Numbered from the stretch's first letter, positions 10,699 through 22,396 are shown. The stretch is DNA of 64,000 nucleotides from Gymnopilus junonius (GCA_015501075.1 JADNYJ010000143.1:1-64000); one strand, 5' to 3'. Made by a program: numbers and translations. Notes: generated from the letters alone by a model not told the origin.

Positions 10699-13386
10699 AT
10701 GGTCGACATCCAGCGCGCTTTCAGTTTTGCTGCTGGTTCTGCGCCCGTTTCTGCTATTGGCTCGACTGCGTTGGCCTCAGAGTCACCGTTTGTCAAGCTT
10801 TTGCTTGCGGTTTTTCAACGTGCGTGCGATTGCTTCCCGTTTTATGTTAGGTTATCGGTTGACGACCCTTTTCACTTTTCGCAGTCAATCCTTGAGGTGT
10901 TTCTGCTATGCGCTGCTGGATACATCCTTGCCAGACATGGGATATTAGACAAGAGGACGCAAAAGGTGTGTTTGCTGTTGCTTATCTATTCCACTCTCAT
11001 CGTTGACTGTGGTCAAGCAAATCAATAGGCTGAATGTGTCCCTGTTCACGCCTGCCTGTTGTTCTCTAAAGTCGCGTTCTTCCTCACACCTGGTGAGTTC
11101 CTTTGTTTCTCGTGGTTGTGTGCGAACTGATTGGGCTCGCTTGTGTAGAAAAGCTCAGAGAGTTATGGATCGTGCCGGTGTTCTTCACCATTGTCACTCT
11201 CGCGTCCATGTTCGTAGGCCGTGTCCTGGGATGGACGTTCAGGCTGTCTAATTCTCAGAGGTATGTGGCCTTGCATCCTTTCCTCCCTGCATTCTTCCGT
11301 GCCCCTTCCCTTCCCTTCCGTGCCTTCCCTTCCGCAGCACACGCCTGCGCAGCCAACAACGTGTTGATCTCATCCCAATCAATTCATCGCATTGACACAT
11401 TCTCTTCCTTCACAGGAGTTTCGTCACAGCCTCGGCCATGTTCATGAACTCGAACGCGCTCCCCATCGCGCTTATGCAATCCCTCGTACTCTCCGTCCCC
11501 GACCTCGCATGGGGCGATGACGATAACACCGACGCGATGATGGGTAGGGCGTTGACGTATTTGACGATGTATAGTACCCTGGGCATGGTGGTATGTCCTA
11601 CTTCCCTTATCTTCATCTTTATCTTCGTCTTTTACTCTTTTATGGTTCCGTCTTTATCTTTGTTCTTTATCTTTTTCATTTATTTATCTATTTTTTCCTA
11701 TTTCAAACACACACCTGACTGACTGCTACTACTCCCAGATTCGATACAGCTACGGAATAAGCCTCCTCTCAAGAGCCGACACCATCAACACCTCCCTCGC
11801 CTCTGCACCTTTCCCCTCCACATCAACGGCTCCGAGTTCTGGTCTGGGTCCGGGTCCAGCCAAGAACATCAGCTACCTCCAGCAAGGTGAAGATGACGAA
11901 CATGCACCACTATTAGGATCAACCAGCCGGCCTTCCTCCCCGCTGCATACCCACCCGTCGTCTTCGACGCTCTATGAGCCTTATAATGAACGTGAACATG
12001 ACCAAGATCCCAGCGCGGCTTCTTCGTCCAAGTCTCAATTCACAGATTCGCCTGAGACGATAGGGTCTACTGTTCCTCTTCCCGTCCTTCCTCCCCATCC
12101 TGCTGCTGCTATCGTTGCTCATAGCAACGCCCATGGTCAACTGAACGGCCTTGGGATAAACGGCGTTGACGTTGACGGTTCTGCATTCGCCGCTGCAGGC
12201 CCAGGCCCAGCTCCAACCATAGCATCCCCACTCCCCCTGAAACCACAAACACCTCAGAGACCACAGCCCAAACGGGCCAACACCCACACGTCATTCTATA
12301 ACTCCTTCCCGAACTCGCCGAATGAGAGTCGGGAGGATCTACCTGAGTGGGAGGAAAGTTCTAGCTCGAGCTCCGGCTCGAGTTCGGGTTTAAGTGCGGC
12401 TGGACAGGAGCATGAGCATGAGCAGGGGGAGGAAGAGGAAGAGGAAGAATGTACGGCTACGACTGCTGATGAAGCCGAGCGGGATTTGGAAGCTGCTGAG
12501 ACTGGGTTGATACCTCCAGATCGTCGGAAGCGACGGAGGAGGGGGAAGCATCATCGTGAACACCACCACCATCCTTCTGATCCGCACACCCAATCACCCC
12601 GCACCCTCAAATTCAAACATCTCGCCCACTCCCTCCGCCACACCTCCCACCGCCTTCTACACACCCTGCACGCCCTCTTCCATGCTCTCAACAACTTCAT
12701 GACCGTTCCCCTTTGGGCCGCCCTCGCCTCCTTACTCGTCGCATGCATCGAGCCTCTGAAGCATACCCTGGAGAGGCATCTGACCCCGTTGAATGATGCG
12801 GTGGCGACGTGCGGGAGGTGTGCGGTGCCGTTGACGTTGGTTGTGTTGGGGGGGTATTTTTTGAGGAGACGGGTGTGGGACAGGAGGGGTGGTAGGTGCG
12901 GTGGGGAGGAGGAAAGGGAAAGGAGGAGGAGGAGAAGAAGAAGGGTATGTGGAGGCGGATCAAGGATTCCTTCCTCGGCTTTTTCTCGGGATTCGGCAAG
13001 TCCAAAACCAGCGCGAATAGGAACGCGAATATGGACGGGACCATTAAAGCCACTTCAAGTTCTTCAAGACCAGGAGAGTCCAAGACGGTGGTGCTTTCGA
13101 TTCTAGCTAGGATGGTGTTGACGCCTCTGTTATTGGTGCCGTTGATATTGATGGCGACGAAAGGGGACTGGCATGCGATTTTCGAAGACCCCGTCTTCGT
13201 CACCGTCAACACCATCCTCCTCTGCTCGCCGCCTGCGCTGACGCTCGCGCAGATCACGGCCAAGGTTCTGGCGACGCGTTTGAGCGGTTGATTTCGCGGA
13301 CGATATTTTGGAGCTATTGTGTGATGACCCCGCCGGTGATGATTTTGTGTGTGTTGGCGGGTTGTGGTTGGCGGAGTTTTGAGTAG
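10699..13386 (+). CDS. Auxin-efflux/ECM3-type membrane transporter, frame disrupted
   Basis: Membrane transport protein of the auxin efflux carrier family, closest in layout to yeast ECM3-like proteins; likely in an internal membrane. The N-terminal half gives SILEVFLLCAAGYILARHG, LNVSLFTP, EKLRELWIVP and SFVTASAMFMNSNALPIALM, separated by short introns (for example one ending before 11025 and one at 11262-11415). A long polar, acidic and Ser-rich loop (about 11760-12600) divides it from a C-terminal membrane half (FMTVPLWAALASLLVACIEP; TVVLSILARMVLTPLLLVP; ALTLAQIT; GDAFERLISRTIFWSYC). The frame breaks at about 11052, 12900 and 13260; at 11052 and 13260 adding one C to a CC run restores the family sequence. 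The stop is 13386, or 13382 if a G is also missing in the last 40 bases. A sequencing artefact seems likelier than a dead gene. Confidence 0.75.
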
Positions 13387-13945
13387 ATGGGGGAGGGGGT
13401 TTGGTTTGTTTTTAAAGGGGTTCTGGGTTCTGGGTCAGGTGTTTTTTGGGGGGTGGGGTGTTTTTTCTCTCTGCAGTGTGAGGGTGTGATGTTGTGCTGT
13501 CGTCGAGCTTTTTTTTATAGTCATTTTCGACTTGGGCTCGTTTTGTGTTACTTCTTTTTTATCTACACGTCGATTCATCTATCCACGCATTCTGTCTACG
13601 CATCTAACCTTCTTATATAGCTATCCACCTTCAATCTCGGGTTTATTAGCATGCCTTGCACATTTTGTTTATTTTTCTTTCTTTTCCTCTGCGGTTGCCT
13701 TTTTCCTTACTGTTACTAATCCGCTGGCGTACACCTTTCTGGTTTAACTTACGTATCGTAATATCGTATCGTATCATCGTAGTGTACTGACTCCTCAGAA
13801 TATGAATGCTTTCTAACTTGATTGCTGCTGCTGAACTTGATGAAGTAAAGGTGTTTGGTGCTCTAGCTGCAATGACGTTGAGTTGTCTTTATATTCGACT
13901 CCCTCTACTTCATCATTTATACTACGGTGCCTTTGAATACCTACC
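13387..13945. other. 3' flank between convergent genes
   Basis: T-rich and G/T-rich 3' untranslated-type sequence of the transporter gene, converging on the dehydrogenase fragment. No gene seen. Confidence 0.5.
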
Positions 13946-14176
13946 CTAAACCAACGTCTCTCCCCCATCCGTGCTGATACACCTTCCTGTGATATTCCGA
14001 TCCTTCATCAAATACAGATACGCCTCCGCGATATCGTCGGGGCCCGGTACGCGTCCAGTCGGCAGTTTGGCCGCCACACCACTGAAGACCCCCTGCTTAG
14101 CATCCCCACTTACTCCCAGCTTATCCCACAACTCCGTATCAACCGCACCGGGAGCCACACAGTTCACTCTAACAGG
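13946..14176 (-). pseudogene. SDR oxidoreductase, C-terminal part (split by retroelement)
   Basis: This is the 3' part of a short-chain dehydrogenase gene: RVNCVAPGAVDTELWDKLG, then GRVPGPDDIAEAYLYLMKD and a final ITGRCISTDGGETLV before TAG at 13946. These are the usual SDR blocks after the active site (N-x-APG and the C-terminal DGG). The reading frame joins exactly to the part ending at 22393 once the retroelement and one copy of the 4 bp duplication are left out, so the two were one gene before the insertion. Confidence 0.85.
14173..14176 (+). repeat. Target-site duplication, left copy
   Basis: CAGG, matching 22393-22396. A 5 bp reading (ACAGG) is possible if the last LTR base is shared; the TG...CA ends favour 4 bp. 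Confidence 0.8.
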
Positions 14177-14992
14177 TGTGAGGGTCGCCCTCAGACTGTC
14201 CCTGTAAATCGGATAAAATATAAATTTATTGGGCAACTTACCGAGTGATGCGCACAAGAATTATGGTGCCGCGTGATGCACCATCGCACCATTATCTCGA
14301 CTCGAGCGACAAATTTCCAAATAAGGAAGTGTCCTCATCAAGCACATGAGCGCGTAACAACTCTTCCGAATTTCAAACGGGTTCGAAAATCAAATATCCA
14401 CCTTATCTTCCAACGTTATCATGCTATCCATCAACAAGCTGACTCATTTCTGAGCCTTGGCCTTACAAATCCGACTCTCCTATAATTTTCCTCCTTCTTA
14501 TCTGGGCCAATTTCAATTTCTTTCAGTAGACTAGACCCGTCTATTCCTTTCTAAACCATTCACCTGACCTTATCTGTGGATTACAGAGCATAATAATTAG
14601 TAAGGCGATGAGCCCGCAGCAAAATCAGCTCTAGAATAGACCTTTTATTTCAAATTTCGCTTTTCACCTCTTTTTCTCTCCTCAAACTTGACCCTTTCTC
14701 TACAGTAGCTACAGTATAAATACTGGTACAGTGTATCGTAGCTACTCAGTGAATTTAGTACCGATCCACTCACCAAAGAAACAAAGAGATCGGCCAATTA
14801 ACGGGCCAACCACCTCAAATCTCATTTATCTCATTCTCAAACGGTTATCTTATCACGTCTTATCAAAGCGTGATTGGATTAATCCCTACTCTACAAATTA
14901 AATCCTTATCTAAACTACGCTTTTGGTCCCTCATCAGACGGAGTCTGATTCCGAGTCCCATTCCGGACTTCCGAAACTTCCTCGCATTTACA
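14177..14992 (+). repeat. 5' long terminal repeat
   Basis: 816 bp, starts TGTGAGGGTC and ends GCATTTACA. Identical to 21577-22392. It carries a TATA-like box at 14715-14720. Confidence 0.95.
14715..14720 (+). promoter_or_regulatory. TATA-like box in the 5' LTR
   Basis: TATAAA lies 278 bp before the LTR end, between short CAGTA/TACTG-rich sequence, in the right place for the retroelement promoter. The same box occurs in the 3' LTR at 22115-22120. Confidence 0.5.
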
Positions 14993-14994
14993 AC

Positions 14995-15012
14995 TGGAGC
15001 CCACCGCGAGGG
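14995..15012 (+). other. Primer-binding site
   Basis: TGGAGCCCACCGCGAGGG begins two bases after the 5' LTR. The initial TGG would pair with the CCA end of a tRNA. The tRNA species was not identified. Confidence 0.65.
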
Positions 15013-15146
15013 TTCCAAAAGTTTGTTTAGGTTATTTTACCTAACCTTCGAACGCTTCTTCGAAGGATTCTAATATTACCAACACGGATCTCGAATTTGG
15101 ACCGCTCCCATACGAAGAATCATCATATTTTCTTCCACCTTCCGAC

Positions 15147-17423
15147 GTGCCTTCATCCGAAATATCCGATTCCGAGTCCGAACTCGACTCTCCACCCCGT
15201 CCTAAATTTATCCCAGTTGACTGGACAAACGTAAATATGTCCGGACAAGGAGGTATCAATACAAGTACGGGCAATCCACCCAACCAACCCAATACATCGA
15301 ATCCGAGTAGCCCAATCAATCAAACCAATGTGACGGCTACCGGAAATATAGCCAGTACCCACGGATCTGGCATGCCGAACGTACATCATCCTTCCGCCCC
15401 GAAGTTTGATGGGAAAGCTATCTCCCTCGCAAGTTATTTAGATGAGGTCGAGCAACTAGCTCGCAATCATAATTTGTCTGTTCATCAAACCATTGAATGG
15501 GCTATTCGTTATTTATTACCAGAAGAACAGCAGCTTTGGAAAATGTTGCCTAGCTCAAAAGGAAATGATTGGACCACTTTCAAGACTGAGGTATTTAAGT
15601 GCTATCCTGGTGCTAGCGAAGATCGTCGCTACACCATTTCGAATCTCGAAGCGCTCGTTGAAAGACAAGCTGAGTTCAAGATTTCCACAGCGGAACAATT
15701 CGGTGTTTATTATAGATCCTTCTATGTCATGTCAATTTACCTCAAGAATGCTGGTAAAATTAATGACCGTGAAATCAGCCGTCTATTCCTTCAGGGACTA
15801 AATTCTTCGTTCCGAAAGCAAGTCCGAGACCAATTATATGCTGAAGATCCGAAGCACCACACTGATGATCCGTTCACTTTGGATCAAATTCAAACGGCGG
15901 CTCTCTTTATTTTGTCATGCAACCACGGAGGCGCTGCGCCACCCTCTCCATTTTCTAATCCATCGAGTACTATTCTCGAGCCAAGGGTTAAAACAGAGCA
16001 CTTCGATTTTTCGAGCTTCCAGCCACAGAGCAATAGCGGTTTTAATGTCAATAGCCTCGTTGAGGAAATTATGAAGCGTGTTGAAACACTTATGCAGCAG
16101 CAGCAGCCTACCCCAAGAGCCAATTCAAATGCAAATTCAAACCGAAGCTCAGGAAGCAATAAACAAGGAAATTCCTGTGCATTCTGCTCGAGCTCTTACC
16201 ATTTTATTCCAGACTGCAATATAGCTGAAGACTATCTGAAGAAGGGATTGTGCAAGAAAAATGCAGATAATTTTATAGTCCTTCCAAATGGCTCTCGCAT
16301 CACACCTCGAACGAATCCTGGTAAGAATATACAGGAACGAATCGATAATTGGCATAAATCTCAAGGCTCCAATGGTCCAACTGTCTCGACTAATTTAATT
16401 GGAGCAACTCCAGTGCTCGGAACGCAATGGGTCTTACCTGAACGAACTCCAGTAACCTCAAATATTATAGAACTTAGCCAGGAAGATCAGGATACTGCAC
16501 CAGCAACAATTCGAGAGGTTGAGGATCTGGAAATGATGGAGGCGCTAGTAGCTTCTACACAGAAGAAAGTCGATGAAGCTCGAAAGAAGATGGGCGCTAA
16601 AACCCAGAATGGACCTACTACTCGAAGTATGGCTAAATCAGCAGCCAACAATGGCTCTAGCAAGTCTACCGAAGCAAAGAATAATATTCCTGAGCCTAAC
16701 AAACCTCAAACGAGCAATGCTTCACCTCCCCAATTTAAATACATGACTCCTATTGAAGATTCCAAGTTTGCAAAGAAGCTAGCAGATCAAGCACTCAACG
16801 CAGAAATTACCTTGACAAATAGGGAATTATTTGCAGTAGCACCAGACGTGCGCAAGCTGGTCAAGGACCTTGTCACTACCAAACGAATTGCCAACACCTC
16901 AATGAGCTTTGAAGGAGCTCAGCAAAATATAGTTCATGCATTTATGGCTACTCTTCCTGTCAGGGATGATGAGGTCGTTGTAGCAAATCACTCCGAGGAA
17001 TTACGTGCAATTAATGTACTACTCAATGGAAACGTCGCTACCGAAGCTATCCTCGATGAAGGTTCACAAATTATCGGATTGCACAAGAGAAAATGGATGG
17101 AATTAGGTCTCCCTCTTCGCTCTGATCATATTATGATTATGGAAGCAGCCAATAACACGAAAAATCCAACCATTGGTCTCTTGCATGATCTCAAAGTGAC
17201 CATTGGTAATTATGATTTCTACTTACAGGTACAGGTAATTGAAGAAGCACCCTATGATATGCTCCTTGGACGACCTTTTATGACACTGACTCAAATGCAT
17301 ACTCAGCATCTTCGAAATGGGGACTCCCATATTACCATAATGGATCCAAATACCGAGGCTCTTATTACTCTTCCTACTCATGCTCGTAAACGCGACACTC
17401 CTATAAAGCAAACGGGTTTTTAG
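15147..17423 (+). CDS. gag: Retroelement Gag plus aspartic protease
   Basis: A 758-residue open frame. Residues about 85-240 hold the Gag capsid-like helical region (YLDEVEQLARNHNLS; DREISRLFLQGLNSSFRKQV). Gln/Asn/Ser-rich linkers follow, and a CCHC zinc knuckle (CAFCSSSYHFIPDC, C-x2-C-x4-H-x4-C) at about residue 350 for nucleic-acid binding. The C-terminal 130 residues are a retropepsin-like protease with AILDEGSQI in place of the usual D-T/S-G triad and PYDMLLGRPFM as the partner block. The stop TAG follows directly on a GGGTTTT heptamer, and the pol frame is already open there in the -1 register. No frame break occurs over 2.3 kb. Confidence 0.88.
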   Translation: MPSSEISDSESELDSPPRPKFIPVDWTNVNMSGQGGINTSTGNPPNQPNTSNPSSPINQTNVTATGNIASTHGSGMPNVHHPSAPKFDGKAISLASYLDEVEQLARNHNLSVHQTIEWAIRYLLPEEQQLWKMLPSSKGNDWTTFKTEVFKCYPGASEDRRYTISNLEALVERQAEFKISTAEQFGVYYRSFYVMSIYLKNAGKINDREISRLFLQGLNSSFRKQVRDQLYAEDPKHHTDDPFTLDQIQTAALFILSCNHGGAAPPSPFSNPSSTILEPRVKTEHFDFSSFQPQSNSGFNVNSLVEEIMKRVETLMQQQQPTPRANSNANSNRSSGSNKQGNSCAFCSSSYHFIPDCNIAEDYLKKGLCKKNADNFIVLPNGSRITPRTNPGKNIQERIDNWHKSQGSNGPTVSTNLIGATPVLGTQWVLPERTPVTSNIIELSQEDQDTAPATIREVEDLEMMEALVASTQKKVDEARKKMGAKTQNGPTTRSMAKSAANNGSSKSTEAKNNIPEPNKPQTSNASPPQFKYMTPIEDSKFAKKLADQALNAEITLTNRELFAVAPDVRKLVKDLVTTKRIANTSMSFEGAQQNIVHAFMATLPVRDDEVVVANHSEELRAINVLLNGNVATEAILDEGSQIIGLHKRKWMELGLPLRSDHIMIMEAANNTKNPTIGLLHDLKVTIGNYDFYLQVQVIEEAPYDMLLGRPFMTLTQMHTQHLRNGDSHITIMDPNTEALITLPTHARKRDTPIKQTGF

Positions 17424-20400
17424 GTGTCGATGATTCGCCGTATAAACGAGGAGACACCAGTAGTCTCCACCCCTCACCATGTAATATTCCAGAAACAAGT
17501 CAATCAAACTCTTTTAACCATTATACCCTGCCTGACACTACTGCAATTATTAAATCGCAATCCAATATCGAAGCCCTAGCATACAAGAAAGTTGAAAATC
17601 GAGTCAAACCAGTTGCAACCACATTACCAGAGAAATTCCGAATCATACGAAGAATTCCAACGGATCCATTAGCAGAATTACCTATCCTACCAGAGCATCC
17701 ACCAGATTTCATACCAGGAAAAAGATACACACAAGAACGAAAAGAAGCGATGCAAGTAAATAAAAATGGCTTCCTATTAACAGATGAAGAGAAACTAGTC
17801 CATTGGATGATTCTAATTCATGAAGATGCATTCGCCTGGACAGAATCAGAAAAAGGAGTATTCTCAGATGAATACTTTGACCCAGTAGTCATTCCAACAA
17901 TCGAGCACATACCATGGGTACAACGAAGTATCCCAATTCCACCAGGAAAATTTGCGCAATTTGTCGAAGCTGTCAAAGCAAAAATAGCTTCGGGCGTCTA
18001 TGAGCCATCAAACTCATCCTACCGGTCCCGAATTTTCTGTGTTGTCAAGAAGGATGGGAAATCCCTCCGAATAGTTCATGACCTACAGGAATTAAATGCT
18101 GTCACTATCAAGGATAGTGCTGTACCGCCAATTATTGAACAGTATGTGGAATCCTTTGGAGGCCGCGGCTGTTATGCTGTATTCGATCTCTTGGTTGGAT
18201 TTGACCAGAGAAAATTGGCTATTGAATCTAGAGATTTAACAACATTTCAGACACCATTAGGAACATTCCGCCTTACCTCTATCCCAATGGGATACACAAA
18301 CTCAATGCAAATATTCCATGGAGATACTACCTTTCTCCTGCAAGAAGAAATACCACATGTAACGATTCCTTTTGTTGATGATATTCCAGTTAAAGGACCT
18401 ACCTCAAGATATCAATTAAAGATGGTAGTTACGAAACAATTCCAGGAAATTCAGGGATCCGGAGATTTGTTTGGGAGCACTTACAAAATGTCAACCGAGT
18501 CATTCAACGAATTAAGCATGCTGGAGGAACATTCTCAGCAGCCAAATCATTCTTATGTGTCGACTCAGCAGTCATAGTGGGACACAGGTGCACCTTTGAA
18601 GGCCGAGTACCTGAGGAAAATCGTGTCCAGAAGATCCTAGACTGGCCAATTCCCAGAAATCTCACTGATGTACGAGGATTCCTAGGAACCTTAGGAACAA
18701 TTCGGATCTTTATCAAGAATTTTGCTATGCATGCTAAACCATTAGTGGACCTCACACGCAAGAACATTGAATTTTATTTCGGACCAGATCAGCATTTATC
18801 CATGGAAAAATTAAAGTTACTCACAGAAGAGTGCCCAGCTATTCGAGCCATGATTATACCTCGAAAAACGAGGTTATTCTAGCTGTGGACTCATCATGGA
18901 TGGCTGTTGGCTTCTGGTTATCACAAATAGGGAACGATGGACTCGCTATCCATCCAGATATGGTTCTATTACCTGGAATGAAAGAGAACAATGATACTCA
19001 CAAGCAAAAATTGAATTATATGGACTATTCCGAGCTCTCAAAGCATTTAAAGTCTATATCATCGGTGTGGAAAATTTAACCGTTGAAGTCGATGCGAAGT
19101 ACATTAAAGGAATGATTAACAACCCCGACATCCAACCAAGCGCTGCTATGAATCGTTGGATTGCTGGAATTTTATTGTTTAGCTTCAAGCTTCGGCACGT
19201 ACCTGGAAAGGACCACACACCTGCAGATGGATTATCCAGAAGGCCTAAAGCACCTGAAGACCCAGATGAACCCAATGACATGGATGATTGGATTGATGAA
19301 TCTTACTCTTTTGCAATAGAAGTCCTAAATTGGATCACACCCTCCAAATACAAATTAGTGCACAGTCTAGTCAAGTCAAGCGCTCATAAATCAAGCAAAC
19401 ATATTACCATTCCATACCCAAAATCCCAATACCTCTCACCTTCAAATTTTATCAGCAGTTTTAACTCGAATAGATATCAATTCCGCGACATGAAAGAGCC
19501 CAAGCTAAAGACAAGCAGCTCGAAGACATTATTAAATTCCTTCGCAATCCAGAAGCATCTATCAACTTACCAACAAAGAATTCAAGCACTTCATTCGATA
19601 TGCAACACTTTTCTTTCTAGCAAATGAACAATTATGGAAGAAAGATCCTCAAGGGAGACACAAGCTCGTTATTCCTGAAATAAAACGGTTAGCTTTAATT
19701 AAACAAGCACATGATGACTTGGGCCATAAAGGGATCTATACTGTCCGTCTCCGCCTCCTTGAACGATTTTGGTGGCCTTACCTCGAAGACGACGTCAAGT
19801 GGTACATAAGAACCTGTCATGAATGTCAGCTTCGACTATTGAAGAAAATTGTCATACCTCCAACTGTACCAAGTCCATCTGGATTATTTCGAAAAATCTA
19901 CATTGACACCATGCTCATGCCCAAAGCAAAAGGGTATCTTATATTGTACATGGAAGATGCTCACTCACCGCTTACCCAGAATGGTGCATGCTCAAAAATG
20001 AAAATCAACGTGGAATTTCAAACTTCATATATCAAATACTCTGCAGATGGGGTGCTATCGAAGAAATAGTCACGGACAATGCACCCCAGTACATCCAAGC
20101 AGTCGAATATCTTGTGGAGAAATTCCATATCCACTACATTAGAATATCACCCTACAACTCAAGAGCTCAAGGACCAATTGAACGACGGCATTTTGATGTT
20201 CGGGAAGCTTTAATTAAAGCAGCAGAGGGCGATGAATTAAAATGGCCAGATGTTGCACCTTCTGTGTTCTGGGCAGAGCGTGTTACAATTAACAAGTCTA
20301 CTGGGTACTCACCTTATTTCCTTGCTCATGGAGTCGAACCTCTGTTACCATTTGACCTTGCAGAAGCAACCTACCTCGCACCAGGTCTCGATAAAATGAT

Positions 20401-20863
20401 GTCAACTGCAGATCTTATTTCAGAACGTGCAAAAATGCTACTTAAGCGCCCAAACGATCTACTACATGTCAAGGAACAAGTCCTTAAATCTCGTTGGCAA
20501 GCAGTCCGACAATTTGAAAGGACTCATGCTAGCAAGATAGTTAACTTCGATTTTAAACCTGGAACATTAGTGCTAGTCAGGAATTCAAGATTTGACAAGA
20601 CACTCAGCAAGACAAAACCCCGGTACCTTGGACCAATGGTCATAATAAGGCATACTCAGGGAGGTTCTTATATTCTCGGCGAACTAGATGGCTCAATTTC
20701 GAAGCTTCGCTTCGCAGCATTTCGCTTGATACCCTATTCCCCTCGGGATATTCATGCTATTCCAGTAACGAAGCTTAATGAAGAAGACCTCGAGGAAATT
20801 ACTCATGAAACTGGTAATCCTTTTGATCTTGAAGAGCCTGACTTCGATCCTGAAGACCAATAA
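17402..20863 (+). pseudogene. pol: Retroelement Pol: reverse transcriptase, RNase H, integrase (frame disrupted)
   Basis: Reverse transcriptase: PPGKFAQFVEAVKAKI, GVYEPSNSSYRSR, LRIVHDLQELNAVT, YAVFDLLVGFDQ, TPLGTFRLTSIPMG and FVDDIPVKGP (18370-18400), the last being the YxDD box with Phe in first place. RNase H: VILAVDSSWMAVG (about 18873) and VEVDAKYIKGM. Integrase: HHCC finger (HDDLGHKG ... CHECQ, 19708-19830), then the catalytic IDTM, VTDNAPQY and GPIERRHFD, and a C-terminal chromatin- or DNA-binding part (FKPGTLVLVRN, YLGPMVIIRH). At least six frame changes occur between about 18450 and 20065; several are cured by one extra base in a run. As written no full Pol can be made. Confidence 0.85.
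17414..17458 (+). promoter_or_regulatory. Possible -1 ribosomal frameshift site (gag/pol junction)
   Basis: In the gag frame the heptamer reads G GGT TTT (17414-17420), which fits X XXY YYZ, and is followed at once by the gag stop TAG. After a -1 slip the ribosome reads GGG TTT TTA GGT and enters the pol frame, which stays open to 18577. GGTGTC (17423-17428) can pair with GACACC (17453-17458) as a 6 bp stem. The spacer of 2 nt is shorter than usual. A base lost from the G or T run by sequencing error would give the same picture. Confidence 0.5.
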
Positions 20864-21018
20864 CCATTCTATCTCATTTCTCACATCGTTCAGATCCACT
20901 CAGAGATAAAGAAAACATTAAAACGAAATTTCATTCCACTCTATATCATTTAATACCCCTTTCATCTTCGACCCTCCCTAGTGGAAATTAACATCTATGC
21001 CCATTTCTTCATCACCAT

Positions 21019-21510
21019 TTATTTCGATTGGATTCTCCTCCGACCCATGCCTGAAGCGATGTGCAATAACCTCGAAATACCATGCATTGAACCGAAGAAT
21101 GTCCCTCTGACGTGGGGAAATTGCGAGATAGGTGTTAACCAATGCTTCCTCCTTGCATAATAATCAATGCGCGCTTGCATTGAGGCTTCAACTGCTTCGC
21201 GAAAAAGCAGTGCATGGCGATCTGGTATACCAGCCAGGACATCGAGTGCTTTGCAGACGCTCTTAGTGCATTGAAGATTGCGCTACAAAGGCTTTAGACA
21301 AGGCAAAATAGGAAGAAATAAAAGGACACCACTCACTACAGCCTCAATGAACCCATTGAAGAGTAAAGGAAAGCACTCCTCGTCACGAGAAGTTGAGACG
21401 ACACGGAAAGCCGCAGCAACAGTGGTGAGACACCTATTTTGAAAGCATTCATCAAGGCATCCCTGCAGATGATAGAAGTCTGTGGTGGACATGACGATGA
21501 GCTCAGGCAT
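21019..21510 (-). CDS. Antisense spliced ORF inside the retroelement, unknown function
   Basis: Between pol and the 3' LTR the minus strand has an ATG at 21510, an open exon to 21337, a clean GTGAGT...TAG intron (21283-21336, 54 bp, phase 0) and a second exon 21019-21282 ending in TAA, giving 145 residues. The protein starts MPELIVMSTTDFYHLQGCL and contains DVLAGIPDRHALLFREAVEA, AFRVVSTSRDEECFP and MQARIDYYARRKHWL. It looks helical and has no domain I know. It may be a captured piece of a host gene or an element-specific antisense gene. Confidence 0.45.
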
Positions 21511-21576
21511 TTTCTTCGAACTTCGAACTTGGGATACTTGTTGACATGGAAGTCAACATTTATAGTCCCAGGGAGG

Positions 21577-22392
21577 TGTGAGGGTCGCCCTCAGACTGTC
21601 CCTGTAAATCGGATAAAATATAAATTTATTGGGCAACTTACCGAGTGATGCGCACAAGAATTATGGTGCCGCGTGATGCACCATCGCACCATTATCTCGA
21701 CTCGAGCGACAAATTTCCAAATAAGGAAGTGTCCTCATCAAGCACATGAGCGCGTAACAACTCTTCCGAATTTCAAACGGGTTCGAAAATCAAATATCCA
21801 CCTTATCTTCCAACGTTATCATGCTATCCATCAACAAGCTGACTCATTTCTGAGCCTTGGCCTTACAAATCCGACTCTCCTATAATTTTCCTCCTTCTTA
21901 TCTGGGCCAATTTCAATTTCTTTCAGTAGACTAGACCCGTCTATTCCTTTCTAAACCATTCACCTGACCTTATCTGTGGATTACAGAGCATAATAATTAG
22001 TAAGGCGATGAGCCCGCAGCAAAATCAGCTCTAGAATAGACCTTTTATTTCAAATTTCGCTTTTCACCTCTTTTTCTCTCCTCAAACTTGACCCTTTCTC
22101 TACAGTAGCTACAGTATAAATACTGGTACAGTGTATCGTAGCTACTCAGTGAATTTAGTACCGATCCACTCACCAAAGAAACAAAGAGATCGGCCAATTA
22201 ACGGGCCAACCACCTCAAATCTCATTTATCTCATTCTCAAACGGTTATCTTATCACGTCTTATCAAAGCGTGATTGGATTAATCCCTACTCTACAAATTA
22301 AATCCTTATCTAAACTACGCTTTTGGTCCCTCATCAGACGGAGTCTGATTCCGAGTCCCATTCCGGACTTCCGAAACTTCCTCGCATTTACA
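21577..22392 (+). repeat. 3' long terminal repeat
   Basis: Identical copy of 14177-14992 at an offset of exactly 7,400 bp. A short purine-rich AGGGAGG (21570-21576) lies directly before it and may be the remnant polypurine tract. Confidence 0.95.
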
Positions 22393-22396
22393 CAGG
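22393..22396 (+). repeat. Target-site duplication, right copy
   Basis: CAGG directly after the 3' LTR, matching 14173-14176. Confidence 0.8.

Larger units (their letters stand above)
14177..22392 (+). mobile_element. LTR retroelement, Ty3/gypsy type, 8,216 bp, recent insertion
   Basis: Two 816 bp LTRs (TGTGAGGG...CATTTACA) flank gag-protease and pol-integrase regions in the order protease, reverse transcriptase, RNase H, integrase, which defines the gypsy order. A CAGG duplication sits on both sides (14173-14176 and 22393-22396). A primer-binding site starts at 14995. The LTRs show no difference in my line-by-line comparison, so the insertion is young, yet pol carries several frame breaks. 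It interrupts a dehydrogenase gene. Confidence 0.93.

Noticed and set aside
14273..14485. 70-codon ORF repeated at 21673-21885
   Set aside because: Duplicate only because it lies in the two identical LTRs; no protein features.
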